A stretch of DNA of 64,000 bases from Persebacter sp965221835. GTDB taxonomy: Bacteria > Pseudomonadota > Gammaproteobacteria > Tethybacterales > Persebacteraceae. Positions 22,915 through 31,484 of the stretch are shown in pieces (within the stretch, counting starts at the first letter, position 1; every line of letters begins with the position of its first letter). The stretch covers positions 1,488,001 through 1,552,000 of the forward strand of contig OZ244916.1 in assembly GCA_965221835.1 (NCBI GenBank), read 5' to 3'. The notes beneath the pieces are model-generated. The model had not been told where the DNA came from and did not search any database. It worked only from the letters and a program-made list of their open reading frames with translations. The translations under genes and the position numbers were made by a program.

Positions 22915-23870
22915 GCGCGAATTTCCGCCCCGCACAGCCGCGCCAGCACCGCTTTGCGAATCGCCATTCCGTTCGCGACTTGTCGCAAAATCCGCGATTG
23001 CGCGCCGTCCGCGACTTCGTCCGCGATTTCCATTCCGCGATTTATCGGACCGGGATGCATCACCACCGCGGACGATTTCAATCGCCGCAGCCGCGCGGCG
23101 GTCATTCCGTAGCCGGCGAAATACGCTGCCGGCGAATCGCACAACTTATCCCGCAAGCGTTCGCGTTGCACGCGCAACAGCATCGCAACATCCGCATCGC
23201 GCAATCCTTCGTCCATGTCTGAAAATACCGGCGCGGAAAACTCATCGCCCAAATGCGGCGGGCATAAATCGGGCGGTCCGACGAGGCGAATGTCTTTTGC
23301 GCCCATCGTTCTTAAAATTTCAATATCCGAACGCGCCACGCGGGAATGCAAAACATCGCCGATAATCGCGATTTTTATCGCGGAAAAATCTTCGCCGAAA
23401 ATTTCGCGCAATGTGTAGGCGTCCGTCAATCCTTGAGTCGGATGCGATTCGCAACCTGTGCCGCCGTTGATGACGGCGACGCCGAATTCGTCCGCCGCAC
23501 AAGCGGCACGGGCGGCGGCACCGGCTTTTGCATGCCGAAGTCCGATTCCGGATGCGCCCATGGCGGCGACAGTGCGCACCGTGTCTTCCAGCGATTCTTG
23601 TTTGCTTTCGCCCGCCATCGTCATTTGGTCCAAATTGACGACATCCGCCCCCAATTGTTTCGCCGCCGCTTCAAACGCCGTGCGGGTGCGCGTGCTGCTT
23701 TCAAAAAAAATGTTGACAAACAAACGCCCGGTCAGCGGTCTGCCGCCGCCCGCCGCCCAACCATCCGCATCCGCGAATATATTTTGCAGCAACGATTTGG
23801 GAATTCCCGCCAGCGCGATTAAGTGGCGCAATCGCCCGTCGGGCGCGAGTTGCGCGGTATCAGGCGGCAC
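22911..23870 (-). CDS. pyrB: Aspartate carbamoyltransferase, catalytic subunit
   Basis: A 319-residue enzyme of pyrimidine synthesis. The carbamoyl phosphate site FFESSTRTRTAFE and the HPTQGLTDAYT motif are intact, with the aspartate-site MHPGPINRGMEI near the C-terminus. The start is GTG at 23870, three bases after the stop of a small membrane protein gene. No pyrI regulatory gene or pyrC-like partner is adjacent; a dihydroorotase lies at 47970-49337. Operon order is small protein, pyrB, membrane protein, apt. Confidence 0.94.
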   Translation of the reverse strand: MPPDTAQLAPDGRLRHLIALAGIPKSLLQNIFADADGWAAGGGRPLTGRLFVNIFFESSTRTRTAFEAAAKQLGADVVNLDQMTMAGESKQESLEDTVRTVAAMGASGIGLRHAKAGAAARAACAADEFGVAVINGGTGCESHPTQGLTDAYTLREIFGEDFSAIKIAIIGDVLHSRVARSDIEILRTMGAKDIRLVGPPDLCPPHLGDEFSAPVFSDMDEGLRDADVAMLLRVQRERLRDKLCDSPAAYFAGYGMTAARLRRLKSSAVVMHPGPINRGMEIADEVADGAQSRILRQVANGMAIRKAVLARLCGAEIRA

Positions 23871-23873
23871 GGA

Positions 23874-24059
23874 TTAACGCGAATATAAACGCCCGGGCGG
23901 CGCAATGTTTTGTTCGGCACGCGCGGGTTCCACAGTCCGGCTTTCGCGCACAGACGCCGCAACATACAGCGCGAGAAAAACGATAATCAGAATGGTCACG
24001 CCAAAAATCAGCGCGCTGACTTTTAATGCGTCAATATAAGGATGAGATTTTTTCGCCAT
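23874..24059 (-). CDS. Small single-pass membrane protein
   Basis: A 61-residue protein with a basic N-terminus (MAKKSHPYIDALK), one clear transmembrane helix (ALIFGVTILIIVFLALYVAA) and a proline-containing tail. A very good Shine-Dalgarno AAGGAG precedes ATG, and an extended -10 TGTTATAAT lies about 30 bases upstream, divergent from pth. It leads the pyrB operon. Function unknown. Confidence 0.7.
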   Translation of the reverse strand: MAKKSHPYIDALKVSALIFGVTILIIVFLALYVAASVRESRTVEPARAEQNIAPPGRLYSR

Positions 24060-24144
24060 TAAATACTCCTTTTTTTCAGATTTTTAAATTATAACACGCC
24101 CGCGCGATTTGGCGGCGGCAGGCGTTTTGCGTTATACTTCGCGG

Positions 24145-24741
24145 ATGGGAATTCTTGCCGTCGGATTGGGAAATCCCGGCGCGCAATATGCCCAAACCCG
24201 CCACAACGCCGGATTCTGGTTTATTGACGCCGTTGCCGCGCGCGACAATGCGGCGTTTTCCGCAAAATTCCACGGTCAATTCGCCAAAACGCCGCACTAT
24301 CGCTTGTTGCGTCCCGCGACTTTTATGAACGACAGCGGGCGCGCGGTTGCGGCGGCAAGCGGCTATTTTCGCATGTCGCCGGAATCGATATTGGTGGCGC
24401 ACGACGAAGCGGATCTTCCGCCGGGGGCGATAAAACTTAAATTCGGCGGCGGCGATGCCGGTCATAACGGGCTGGCAGATATTACCCGCGCCATCGGCGG
24501 CGATTATTGGCGGCTGCGAATCGGTGTCGGCAAACGCGGCGGCGGCGACATTGCCCGTTATGTTTTGTCGCGCGCACCGCACGAAGAAAGCGAGGCGATT
24601 GACCGCGCGATTGACCGCGCGCTGAATGTCTGGCAACATATTTGCGCGGGCGATTGGCAAACCGCGATGCTGAAACTGCACACGCCGGACGAAAAAACAG
24701 ACGCCGCCCGCAGTGTCGCCGCCCGCACCGATGGCGCTTAA
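24145..24741 (+). CDS. pth: Peptidyl-tRNA hydrolase
   Basis: A 198-residue enzyme that recycles peptidyl-tRNA. It starts GILAVGLGNPGAQYAQTRHNAGFWFID, has PATFMNDSGRAVAA and HDEADLPPGAIKLKFGGGDAGHNGL, with the catalytic His in TRHNAG and the Asn/Asp set conserved. ATG at 24145 is chosen because TATACT (24133-24138) ends only 6 bases before it, and it is where homology starts. The gene overlaps ychF by 11 bases, the normal proteobacterial pair. Confidence 0.94.
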   Translation: MGILAVGLGNPGAQYAQTRHNAGFWFIDAVAARDNAAFSAKFHGQFAKTPHYRLLRPATFMNDSGRAVAAASGYFRMSPESILVAHDEADLPPGAIKLKFGGGDAGHNGLADITRAIGGDYWRLRIGVGKRGGGDIARYVLSRAPHEESEAIDRAIDRALNVWQHICAGDWQTAMLKLHTPDEKTDAARSVAARTDGA

Positions 24742-25819
24742 GTGCGGCATTGTCGGATTGCCCAATGTCGGCAAATCCACGCTTTTTAATGCGCTGACCG
24801 AAAGCGGTGCGGCGGCGGAAAACTATCCGTTTTGCACGATTGAACCGAACACCGGACGCGCGCCGTTGTCCGATTCGCGTCTCGCCAAAGTAGCGGCGGC
24901 GGCACATTCGGCGCGCATTGTACCGGCGGCGGCGGAGTTTGTCGACATCGCCGGACTCATCGCGGGGGCGGCGCAAAACGCCGGACTCGGCAACCGTTTT
25001 TTGTCGCATATCCGGGAAACAAACGGAATCGCGCACATCGTCCGCTGTTTTGAAGACGGCGACATAACGCATGTTGCGGGGCGGGTGTCGCCCGCTGACG
25101 ACATCGCGGTCGTCAATACCGAACTCGCCCTCGCCGATTTGGAAACGACCGAACGGACGATGCAAAAAAACGCCAAAATCGCCAAAAGCGGCGATGCGGA
25201 ATCGCGCGTATTGTTGTCGGCGTGCGAAAAACTCGCCGCCTGTCTGGGCGCGGGCGAATCGGCGCGCAATGTCTTGCTGGACGAAAAAGAATCCGCCGCC
25301 GCCGATTCGCTTTTTCTTTTGACGCGCAAACCGGTTTTATACATCGCCAACACGGACGAAAACGATGCAAACGACAATCCGCATGTGCGCGCGGCGGCGG
25401 ATTTGGCGGCGGCGGAAAATGCGCCGTTTGTCGTAATTTGCGCGCAAACCGAAGCGGATATGGCGGGATTATCCGAATCGGAAAAAGAGGAAATGTTGCG
25501 CGATTTCGGGCGGACGCAAACCGGCTTATCGCTGATGGCGCGGGCGGCGTTTGATATGCTGGGGCTGGCGACTTATTTTACGGCGGGCGAAAAAGAGGCG
25601 CGGGCGTGGACTTTCCGCCGCGGAATGACCGCCCCGCAAGCGGCGGGAGTCATTCACACCGATTTCATGCGCGGTTTCATCCGCGCCGAAGTTTGCGATT
25701 GGCGCGATTTTGTGGAGTTGGGCGGCGAAGCGGCAACGCGCACCGCCGGAAAACTCCGCGCCGAAGGAAAAGAATATTCCGTACAAGACGGCGATGTCAT
25801 TCATTTCCGCGTTCGCTGA
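24731..25819 (+). CDS. ychF: Redox-responsive ATPase/GTPase YchF
   Basis: A 362-residue Obg-family P-loop protein. G1 is GLPNVGKSTLFN, switch region FCTIEPN, G3 is DIAGLIAGA; the NxxE-type G4 of YchF and a C-terminal TGS domain (GVIHTDFMRGFIRAEV... GKEYSVQDGDVIHFRV) follow. In place of the usual GAHKGEGLGN the sequence reads GLIAGAAQNAGLGNRFLSHIRE, a mild deviation. ATG at 24731 lies inside the end of pth. The last 9 codons (GDVIHFRVR-stop) are repeated three more times downstream. Confidence 0.94.
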   Translation: MALKCGIVGLPNVGKSTLFNALTESGAAAENYPFCTIEPNTGRAPLSDSRLAKVAAAAHSARIVPAAAEFVDIAGLIAGAAQNAGLGNRFLSHIRETNGIAHIVRCFEDGDITHVAGRVSPADDIAVVNTELALADLETTERTMQKNAKIAKSGDAESRVLLSACEKLAACLGAGESARNVLLDEKESAAADSLFLLTRKPVLYIANTDENDANDNPHVRAAADLAAAENAPFVVICAQTEADMAGLSESEKEEMLRDFGRTQTGLSLMARAAFDMLGLATYFTAGEKEARAWTFRRGMTAPQAAGVIHTDFMRGFIRAEVCDWRDFVELGGEAATRTAGKLRAEGKEYSVQDGDVIHFRVR

Positions 25820-26221
25820 TTGTCAAATCCGCGCCGTTATTTCCGCGAAGGGGACGAAAAAAAATGCCATTCCGGTTTTTGCGGGAGACGGAGATGTCAT
25901 TCATTTCCGTGTTCGCTGATTGTTAAATCCGCGCCGTTATTTAAATCCGCGCCGTTATTTCTGCGAAGTCAACGAAAAAAAATACCATTTTTGCGGGAGA
26001 CGGCGATGTCATTCATTTCCGCGTTCACTGATTGTTAAATCCGCGCCGCTATTTAAATCCGCGCCGCTATTTCCGCGAAGGTGAAAAAAATACCATTTTT
26101 GCGGGAGACGGCGATGTCATTCATTTCCGCGTTCGCTGATTGTTAAATCCGCGCCGTTATTTAAATCCGCGCCGTTATTTCCGCGAAGGCAAAAAAATAC
26201 CATTTCCGCGAAGGCAACGAA
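25793..26221 (+). repeat. Tandem array copying the 3' end of ychF
   Basis: The ychF terminus, GATGTCATTCATTTCCG onward, recurs at 25893, 26005 and 26113 (spacing 100, 112 and 108 bases). Each unit contains the last codons of ychF plus stop, one or two TTAAATCCGCGCCGTTATTT units, CGCGAAGG, an A-run and ATACCATTTTTGCGGGAGACGG. The array ends in the terminator at 26223. No separate gene is supported in 25820-26270. Confidence 0.9.
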
Positions 26222-26222
26222 A

Positions 26223-26260
26223 AAAAATACCATTCCGGTTTTTGCGGGAATGGTATTTTT
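26223..26260. terminator. Bidirectional intrinsic terminator
   Basis: AAAAATACCATTCC (26223-26236) and GGAATGGTATTTTT (26247-26260) form a perfect 14-pair stem with A and T runs on each side. It serves ychF from the left and the 26271-26663 frame from the right. Confidence 0.9.
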
Positions 26261-26270
26261 GGGTTAAAGA

Positions 26271-26663
26271 TTAAGAACCGGAGTTGGGCGGGGACGGGTT
26301 GAATCGGCGGGCTTGATTGACTTGGTTTGTTTCCGCACCGTTTGCGTCTATCCAAAATTCGTCTGTCGCCAAATTGTTGCATGCATGCCGCCGTTCGCTT
26401 GTCCGGTCGCCTTCGGCGAGATAGTCGGTTGAGTTCGCATCGCTGTATACCCGATAAGTTCGCGGATAATCCAAGTTTGACCGGAAAAGCGGGCGTGCCG
26501 TGGTGGATCCCTCCCGCAAGTTATCATTTTCGCTCAAATTATTATCCGTTGCCGCAATGATGATGTCGCCCGGGGAAAGCGCAACGCCGTTAAATCGCAC
26601 TCCATTGCGATTGGTCGCCCCGCTACTATCGCGAACGCCGATCCGACGGAAACCGATTATCAT
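26271..26663 (-). CDS. Hypothetical protein, probably 5'-truncated
   Basis: A 130-residue frame with natural-looking composition (VRFNGVALSPGDIIIAATDN, LDYPRTYRVYSDAN, ATDEFWIDANGAETN) and a terminator 10 bases after its stop. No family is recognised; the Asp/Asn-rich, hydrophilic pattern suggests an extracellular or pilin-like C-terminal domain. There is no signal peptide, no clear Shine-Dalgarno site and no promoter box at the right distance, and the DNA upstream reads as a fragment of a gene on the other strand. It may be the surviving end of a larger gene. Confidence 0.45.
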   Translation of the reverse strand: MIIGFRRIGVRDSSGATNRNGVRFNGVALSPGDIIIAATDNNLSENDNLREGSTTARPLFRSNLDYPRTYRVYSDANSTDYLAEGDRTSERRHACNNLATDEFWIDANGAETNQVNQARRFNPSPPNSGS

Positions 26664-26807
26664 TCATTAGACAATGCGGGGCATAGCCGTTTTACGATTA
26701 TGTTCTCCGCCGCCGAAGTTGGAATGAATGCGTATGTCCGAATCGCGTACGAAAATACGGCGGGGCGGGGTCCGTTTTCTATGCCAGAACGTGCAGTAAT
26801 CGCCTGA
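26643..26807 (+). pseudogene. C-terminal fragment of a fibronectin-III-like protein
   Basis: The plus-strand frame ending at TGA 26805-26807 reads DYHSLDNAGHSRFTIMFSA, then AEVGMNAYVRIAYENTAGRG and PFSMPERAVIA. The pattern of an exposed strand, a Y-V-R-I-A-Y strand and N-T-A-G-R-G-P-F-S is typical of the end of a fibronectin-III-like repeat (compare R-W-x-N-x-x-G-E-x-G-P-W-S). No start codon or upstream coding is visible; the 5' side runs into an opposing frame. A strong terminator follows. It is likely the stub of a deleted gene. Confidence 0.45.
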
Positions 26808-26822
26808 TTACAAAAACAAACA

Positions 26823-26861
26823 AAAACGGCGGATGGGAGAAAGAATCCCGTCCGCCGTTTT
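26823..26861. terminator. Bidirectional intrinsic terminator
   Basis: AAAACGGCGGATGGGA (26823-26838) pairs with TCCCGTCCGCCGTTTT (26846-26861), one G-T wobble, 7-base loop, with A/T runs on both sides. It closes the hydrolase operon coming from the right. Confidence 0.92.
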
Positions 26862-26901
26862 CTTTTGCAAAAACAAGTTTATCGGCGGGCGGCGAGTAGT
26901 T

Positions 26902-27678
26902 TTAGTTTGCGGGGTCGGGAATGTATCGTTCCGCCCATGCCGCCAAAACGCCCGATGCATATACCGCATCGCGTTTGTCGGAAAGCAGATGGTCGGCGCG
27001 ATCCAAACTGACGAAACTTTTCGGATGTTTGGCAGCGGCGTAAATTTTGGCAGCGTTTTCAATTCCTACCGTTTTGTCCGCAACCGAATGCATCACCAGC
27101 AACGCCTTGTTCATCGTCGCGATTCGTTCGCAAAGCCGCACCGATTCAATGTCGTCCAAAAATTGTTTTTTGATGCGAAACGGACGCCCGGAAAGCAGCA
27201 CTTCGGCTTCGCCTTTTTCGTCTATTTCGCTTTCCGCCCCCGTAAATAAATGTCGCACATGCGCCGGTTCGGCGGGCGCACCCACAGTCGCCACTGCACG
27301 CGCTTCGGGAATGTCGACGGCGGCGGACAATACCGCCGCACCGCCCAAACTATGCCCCACCAACAACGCCGGGGGGGCGTGTGCGCTTTTCAGATAGTCC
27401 GCCGCACACTGCAAATCGCGCACATTAGACGAAAAATTTGTATTTTCAAACTCGCCTTCGGATGCGCCCAAACCGGTAAAATCAAACCGCAAAACCGCAA
27501 AACCGCGCCGCGCAAGTTCCGAAGTCAGATAACGCGCCGAAAAAATATCTTTTGTACATGTAAAACAATGCGCAAACAAGGCGAAACAACGCGGCGTATC
27601 ATCCGGCATTTCCAGCACCGCCGCCAACTCGCCGCCTTGCGAACCGGGAAACGAAACCTTGTGCGTCTTGAACGACAT
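26902..27678 (-). CDS. Alpha/beta hydrolase, dienelactone hydrolase-like
   Basis: A 258-residue serine hydrolase. It has the oxyanion region LFAHCFTCTKD, the nucleophile elbow GHSLGG (about 108-113), a late Asp in HSVADKTVGIENA and the catalytic His in DRADHLLS. This layout matches a group often annotated as osmotically induced OsmC-linked hydrolases, but no OsmC domain is fused here. It lies two bases after the dsbA stop, and ends the argS-SPOR-dsbA-hydrolase run. Substrate unknown. Confidence 0.85.
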   Translation of the reverse strand: MSFKTHKVSFPGSQGGELAAVLEMPDDTPRCFALFAHCFTCTKDIFSARYLTSELARRGFAVLRFDFTGLGASEGEFENTNFSSNVRDLQCAADYLKSAHAPPALLVGHSLGGAAVLSAAVDIPEARAVATVGAPAEPAHVRHLFTGAESEIDEKGEAEVLLSGRPFRIKKQFLDDIESVRLCERIATMNKALLVMHSVADKTVGIENAAKIYAAAKHPKSFVSLDRADHLLSDKRDAVYASGVLAAWAERYIPDPAN

Positions 27679-27680
27679 TT

Positions 27681-28331
27681 TTACAATCCGCGTTCTTTTC
27701 GTTCCCTTTTAACCAACGCGGCGGCGATGTCCATCATTCTTTCCAAAGAACCGCTGACGGAAGGAGTCAGCAAATATTTTCCGGCAATCGCGATTTGCGG
27801 CGTGCTGTTTACGCCATACGCTTCGGTAATCCGTTGTGCGCGCGCGACTTTTGTGCCGACCGAAAATGATTCGTATATTTTGTCCGCTTGATCTTCGTCC
27901 GCGCCGTTTTCTTCCAGCCAATCCACAAAACGCGATTGACTGTTCAGCAACTTTTTGTCGCGGTGAATTGCACGAAAAACGCCGCCGTACAATTCGTCCA
28001 CTCTGTCCAACCCTTCCAGCGTATAAAACACCCGCGCGTAATGTCCGGCATACGAACGGAAAATGACGGGCTGATGCAAAAGCGTCACATCCGACAAATC
28101 GTTATCGCGTTTCCACCGCGCCATAATGCCTTGCAGACGAAAACAATGCGGGCAGGAAAAGTTGAAAAATTCCAGCACTTCTATTTTGTCTTCCGACACC
28201 CGCACCGGTTGCGGCGGCGACAACGCGATATAATCCGCCCCTTCCCGCGGCGAAAGTTGCGCACCCGCCGCAAACGGCGTCAATGCAATCGCGCATACCA
28301 GCGCCCGCCAAAATTTATTTATGTTATTCAT
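27681..28331 (-). CDS. dsbA: Thiol:disulfide interchange protein DsbA
   Basis: A 216-residue periplasmic oxidase that forms disulfide bonds in exported proteins. A signal peptide (ending AAGA at about 23) is followed by VLEFFNFSCPHCFRL with the CPHC active site, and the cis-proline loop NSTPQIAIAGKY. It overlaps the end of the SPOR gene by 8 bases. argS-SPOR-dsbA is the order found in many beta- and gammaproteobacteria. Client candidates here are the Cys-rich outer-membrane protein at 7299 and the two cytochromes c. Confidence 0.93.
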   Translation of the reverse strand: MNNINKFWRALVCAIALTPFAAGAQLSPREGADYIALSPPQPVRVSEDKIEVLEFFNFSCPHCFRLQGIMARWKRDNDLSDVTLLHQPVIFRSYAGHYARVFYTLEGLDRVDELYGGVFRAIHRDKKLLNSQSRFVDWLEENGADEDQADKIYESFSVGTKVARAQRITEAYGVNSTPQIAIAGKYLLTPSVSGSLERMMDIAAALVKRERKERGL

Positions 28332-28884
28332 CGTCGTTCCTTTCGGCTAATTTTAATAGTTGTATTTTATCATATCCCAGCAACGCCAGATTTGCATGCG
28401 CCTTTTCCGCCGCTTCCTCGGAATCGTACGGCCCCGCCCACACGCGAAAAACGCCGCCTTCTCCCGCACGAATTGAAGTTTGCGCGCCCGACAATGCGAG
28501 TTCGCCGCGCAACTCGTCCGCCGTCTCCTGCTTTGCAAACGCGCCGATTTGCAGATAATAAACAAACCGGCGCGGCGCAACATCGGCGGGCGCGGCGGGC
28601 GAATCGTTTTCCGAAGCGGCAGGTACCGCGCGGCGTTCGCGCAAAGTTTCGTGAAATTCTAATGTTTCGCGGCGGGTGCGATTCAAACTATCTTCCACCG
28701 AACTTTCCGCATCGCGAGTCGGCGGCGACACCAGCGGCAGCGGCAAATTGTTGACATGCGCCGCAAAATATGCCGCCGCGCCCGCACCGCCGGTAAATCC
28801 GAGTACCAGCAAAAACACGCCGCGCCAGAATCCGCCCGTTTTCGGCGGCGAATTACGGCGGCGGCGAACGGGCGGACGCGCCAT
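28324..28884 (-). CDS. SPOR domain cell-division-type membrane protein
   Basis: A 186-residue bitopic protein: Arg/Pro-rich cytoplasmic start, one transmembrane helix (GVFLLVLGFTGGAGAAAYFAA, about 24-44), a variable linker and a C-terminal SPOR domain (FVYYLQIGAFAKQETADELRGEL... FRVWAGPYDSEEAAEKAHANL). SPOR domains bind denuded septal glycan; proteins placed after argS are usually FtsN-like. ATG follows the argS stop directly (TAAATG). There is no visible N-terminal FtsN activation helix, so FtsN function is not certain. Confidence 0.86.
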   Translation of the reverse strand: MARPPVRRRRNSPPKTGGFWRGVFLLVLGFTGGAGAAAYFAAHVNNLPLPLVSPPTRDAESSVEDSLNRTRRETLEFHETLRERRAVPAASENDSPAAPADVAPRRFVYYLQIGAFAKQETADELRGELALSGAQTSIRAGEGGVFRVWAGPYDSEEAAEKAHANLALLGYDKIQLLKLAERNDDE

Positions 28885-30639
28885 TTACATACTCTCCCGC
28901 ACCGAAATGCCGAGCAATGTCAAACCGTTGCGCAAGACGGTTTGCGCCGCCGCCAACAACGCCAATCGTCCGCGCATTCCCGCATCGGGCGTTTCGCCGA
29001 GAATGCGCGTTTGTTCGTAATAGTGATGCATTGCCGCCGCCAACTCTTGCAAAAATGTCGCCAGCGAATGCACAGCGCGGTCATCTGCCGCTTGCGATAT
29101 GACAACCGGAAACTCCGCCAGCCGTGCGCACAACGCCGCCGCCGCCGGATTTTGCGTCAACGCCGCGAGATCCGCCCCGCACAACGCCCCGACATCGCCG
29201 CCCCAACTCCGCAAAATGGACGCGGCACGGGCATAGGCATATTGCAAATAAAACACCGGATTTTTGCGACTGCGTTCCGCCGCCAATCGCAAATCAAAAT
29301 CCAAATGCTGATCATTTTTGCGACTTACATAAAAAAATCGCGCCGCATCTTTTCCTTCCGCCGCAGTTTTGCCTATCGCCTTTATCAATTCGGAAAGCCG
29401 CACAAACTCCCCGGCGCGGGTGGACATTTTCATTCGCTGCCCCTGATTGACAAGCGCGACAAATTGAATCAGCACCGTTTCCATTTTTTCGGAATCGCAA
29501 CCGAGTGCGTCGACGGCGGCTTTCAGGCGCGGTACATAACCGTGATGATCGGCGCCCAACACATTAATCAGGCGGGACATCCCGCGCGAAAACTTGTCGC
29601 GATGATAGGCGATGTCGGCGGCGAAATAAGTGCGCCGTCCGTCCGCCCGCCGCAAAACGCGGTCTTTGGAATCGCCCCGCGCCGTTGCCCGAAACCATAG
29701 CGCGCCGTCTTTTTCGTATAATGCATCCGGCGAATGTTCGCGAATTTTGTCAATCGCCAAATCGGGCAACCCTTTGTCGTGCATAGATTGTTCGCTGAAC
29801 CAATTGTCAAAATCGCGCACGCCGAGCAGCCGAAGATCCGTTTTAATAATCGCTAACACATGGTCGGAAACGGCGCGGACAAAAGCGGCGCGCGCCGATT
29901 CGGGAAAACTTTCGCCCATCGCGGCGGCGAGAATGTCGCCCGCACGGTCGGCGGAATTTGCGCGCATATCGGCAAGAATGCGGTCTACATCCGGCGGCGA
30001 TGCGGGCGGCGGCAAAACGCGCGTTTCCGATTCGGCAGCGGCGAGATAATCGCCGCGATAAGCGCCCGCCGGAATTTCTTCACCGCGCCCGCGTTCGCGC
30101 AACAGGCGGCGTAACCAGACGGATGCCGCGAGAATTTCCGCCTGCCGTCCGGCATCGTTCACATAATATTCGCGCATTACTTTGCAGCCGGCGAATTGCA
30201 GAATATTTGCCAGCGAATCGCCATAAGCGGCGGCGCGTCCGTGTCCGACATGCAGCGGTCCTGTCGGATTCGCCGAAACGAATTCCAGCAATACCGATTC
30301 GTTTTTGTCTTCGCCGCGCCCGAAATCGCCGCCGCGAGACAATACTTCGTCGACGATAGCGAGTTTGGAAACTGCCTTAATTTTAATGTTGATATAGCCG
30401 CCTTCAATTTTCGCTTCTTCCACAAAATCGGGCAACGCGGCGCGACTTAAAATAGCCGCGGCAATGTCGGGCGGCGGTCGTTTAAGAATCCGTGCCAATT
30501 GCAACGCCGCCGCGCATGCAAAATCGCCCCGCATCTTTTCGCGCGGCGTTTCAATCGGCGAGACGGCGGCGGACGACAACTCCGCACACGCATCCGCAAA
30601 AACGCGCGCCAGCGTACTTTTATATTGACTCGGATACAT
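28885..30639 (-). CDS. argS: Arginyl-tRNA synthetase
   Basis: A 584-residue class I synthetase. It has the N-terminal Add-1 domain, the HIGH-like motif SANPTGPLHVGHGRAAAYGD, the KMSKS equivalent KMSTRAGEFV and the anticodon-binding C-terminus ending NGLTLLGISVRESM. TATAAT (minus, 30648-30653) ends 8 bases before ATG 30639, so a leaderless or nearly leaderless mRNA is predicted. It is first in a four-gene run with the SPOR protein, dsbA and the hydrolase. Confidence 0.95.
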   Translation of the reverse strand: MYPSQYKSTLARVFADACAELSSAAVSPIETPREKMRGDFACAAALQLARILKRPPPDIAAAILSRAALPDFVEEAKIEGGYINIKIKAVSKLAIVDEVLSRGGDFGRGEDKNESVLLEFVSANPTGPLHVGHGRAAAYGDSLANILQFAGCKVMREYYVNDAGRQAEILAASVWLRRLLRERGRGEEIPAGAYRGDYLAAAESETRVLPPPASPPDVDRILADMRANSADRAGDILAAAMGESFPESARAAFVRAVSDHVLAIIKTDLRLLGVRDFDNWFSEQSMHDKGLPDLAIDKIREHSPDALYEKDGALWFRATARGDSKDRVLRRADGRRTYFAADIAYHRDKFSRGMSRLINVLGADHHGYVPRLKAAVDALGCDSEKMETVLIQFVALVNQGQRMKMSTRAGEFVRLSELIKAIGKTAAEGKDAARFFYVSRKNDQHLDFDLRLAAERSRKNPVFYLQYAYARAASILRSWGGDVGALCGADLAALTQNPAAAALCARLAEFPVVISQAADDRAVHSLATFLQELAAAMHHYYEQTRILGETPDAGMRGRLALLAAAQTVLRNGLTLLGISVRESM

Positions 30640-30677
30640 CGGACAAAATTATAAACCGGTTCCGCACGGTGCGCGGT

Positions 30678-31484
30678 TCAATCTTCGCCGGACGGCGCAC
30701 CGTCTCGGCGGCGGGTGCAAAACCACCACACCGCATAAGCGTATCCGGAAAGAAAATAAAACGCGAGAATGACAAGCAAAACTTCCATCAGCGTATCGGC
30801 AAACGCATACACGGCGGCAATCGCAACAAAAAATAACGCCGCATAACGAAACGGCACCCGGCGGCGGCGGACATTCAAATCCTTGAAACTGTAATAACGC
30901 AAACCGCCCACCATCGTCAACGCCGCCGCCGCACAAATTGCCGCACTCAACCACGCAATTTCGCGCACTCCGCCGGCAAATCCCCATGCGTCCATGGACG
31001 CGATATACGAAACCAGCAACACTGCCGCCGCCGGAGACGGAATGCCGATGAAAAAACGGCGGTCATCGCCGCTGTTGATATTAAATCGTGCCAGCCGCAA
31101 CGCCGTCGCCGCACAATAACAAAACGCCGCCACCAAACCGGCATCGCCCAAACCGGAAAGCGTCCACTGATACGCAATCACCGCCGGGGCGACTCCGAAA
31201 GAAATCACATCCGCCAACGAATCATATTCCGCACCGAACGAACTTTGCGTACCCGTCCAGCGGGCGATTCGTCCGTCGCATGCATCCAACAATGCGGCAA
31301 TTGCAACCGCCGCCGCCGCCGTCTGCCAATCGCCTTCCACCGCCCGCAAAATGGCAAAAAATCCCGCAAACAATGCCGCTGTCGTAAACGCGTTCGGCAA
31401 CAAATACACCGCGTGACGCGGTTTCGGGCGGAAAATTCCCCGCCGCGGCGCGCTTCGCCGTTCGTGATTGCCGCCCGAATTCAT
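30678..31484 (-). CDS. pssA: CDP-diacylglycerol-serine O-phosphatidyltransferase
   Basis: A 268-residue membrane enzyme with the CDP-alcohol phosphotransferase signature LLDACDGRIAR...FGAEYDSLADVISFGVAPA, and about eight hydrophobic segments. It makes phosphatidylserine in the inner membrane, the substrate of the adjacent Psd. ATG at 31484 overlaps the psd stop (ATGA). The N-terminal 20 residues are basic and Ser/Gly-rich and may be shorter in reality if a later start is used. Confidence 0.92.
   Translation of the reverse strand: MNSGGNHERRSAPRRGIFRPKPRHAVYLLPNAFTTAALFAGFFAILRAVEGDWQTAAAAVAIAALLDACDGRIARWTGTQSSFGAEYDSLADVISFGVAPAVIAYQWTLSGLGDAGLVAAFCYCAATALRLARFNINSGDDRRFFIGIPSPAAAVLLVSYIASMDAWGFAGGVREIAWLSAAICAAAALTMVGGLRYYSFKDLNVRRRRVPFRYAALFFVAIAAVYAFADTLMEVLLVILAFYFLSGYAYAVWWFCTRRRDGAPSGED

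Noticed and set aside
22709..23365. 218-codon plus-strand frame over the pyrB region
   Set aside because: Antisense to pyrB, which has intact active-site motifs; no start signal.
25820..26230. ychF-tail array as a CRISPR array
   Set aside because: Units are 100-112 bases, contain gene-derived sequence and lack short uniform repeats with unique spacers; no cas genes are in the window.
28756..29700. 314-codon plus-strand frame over argS
   Set aside because: Arg/Gln/His-rich reverse shadow of a clear argS gene.
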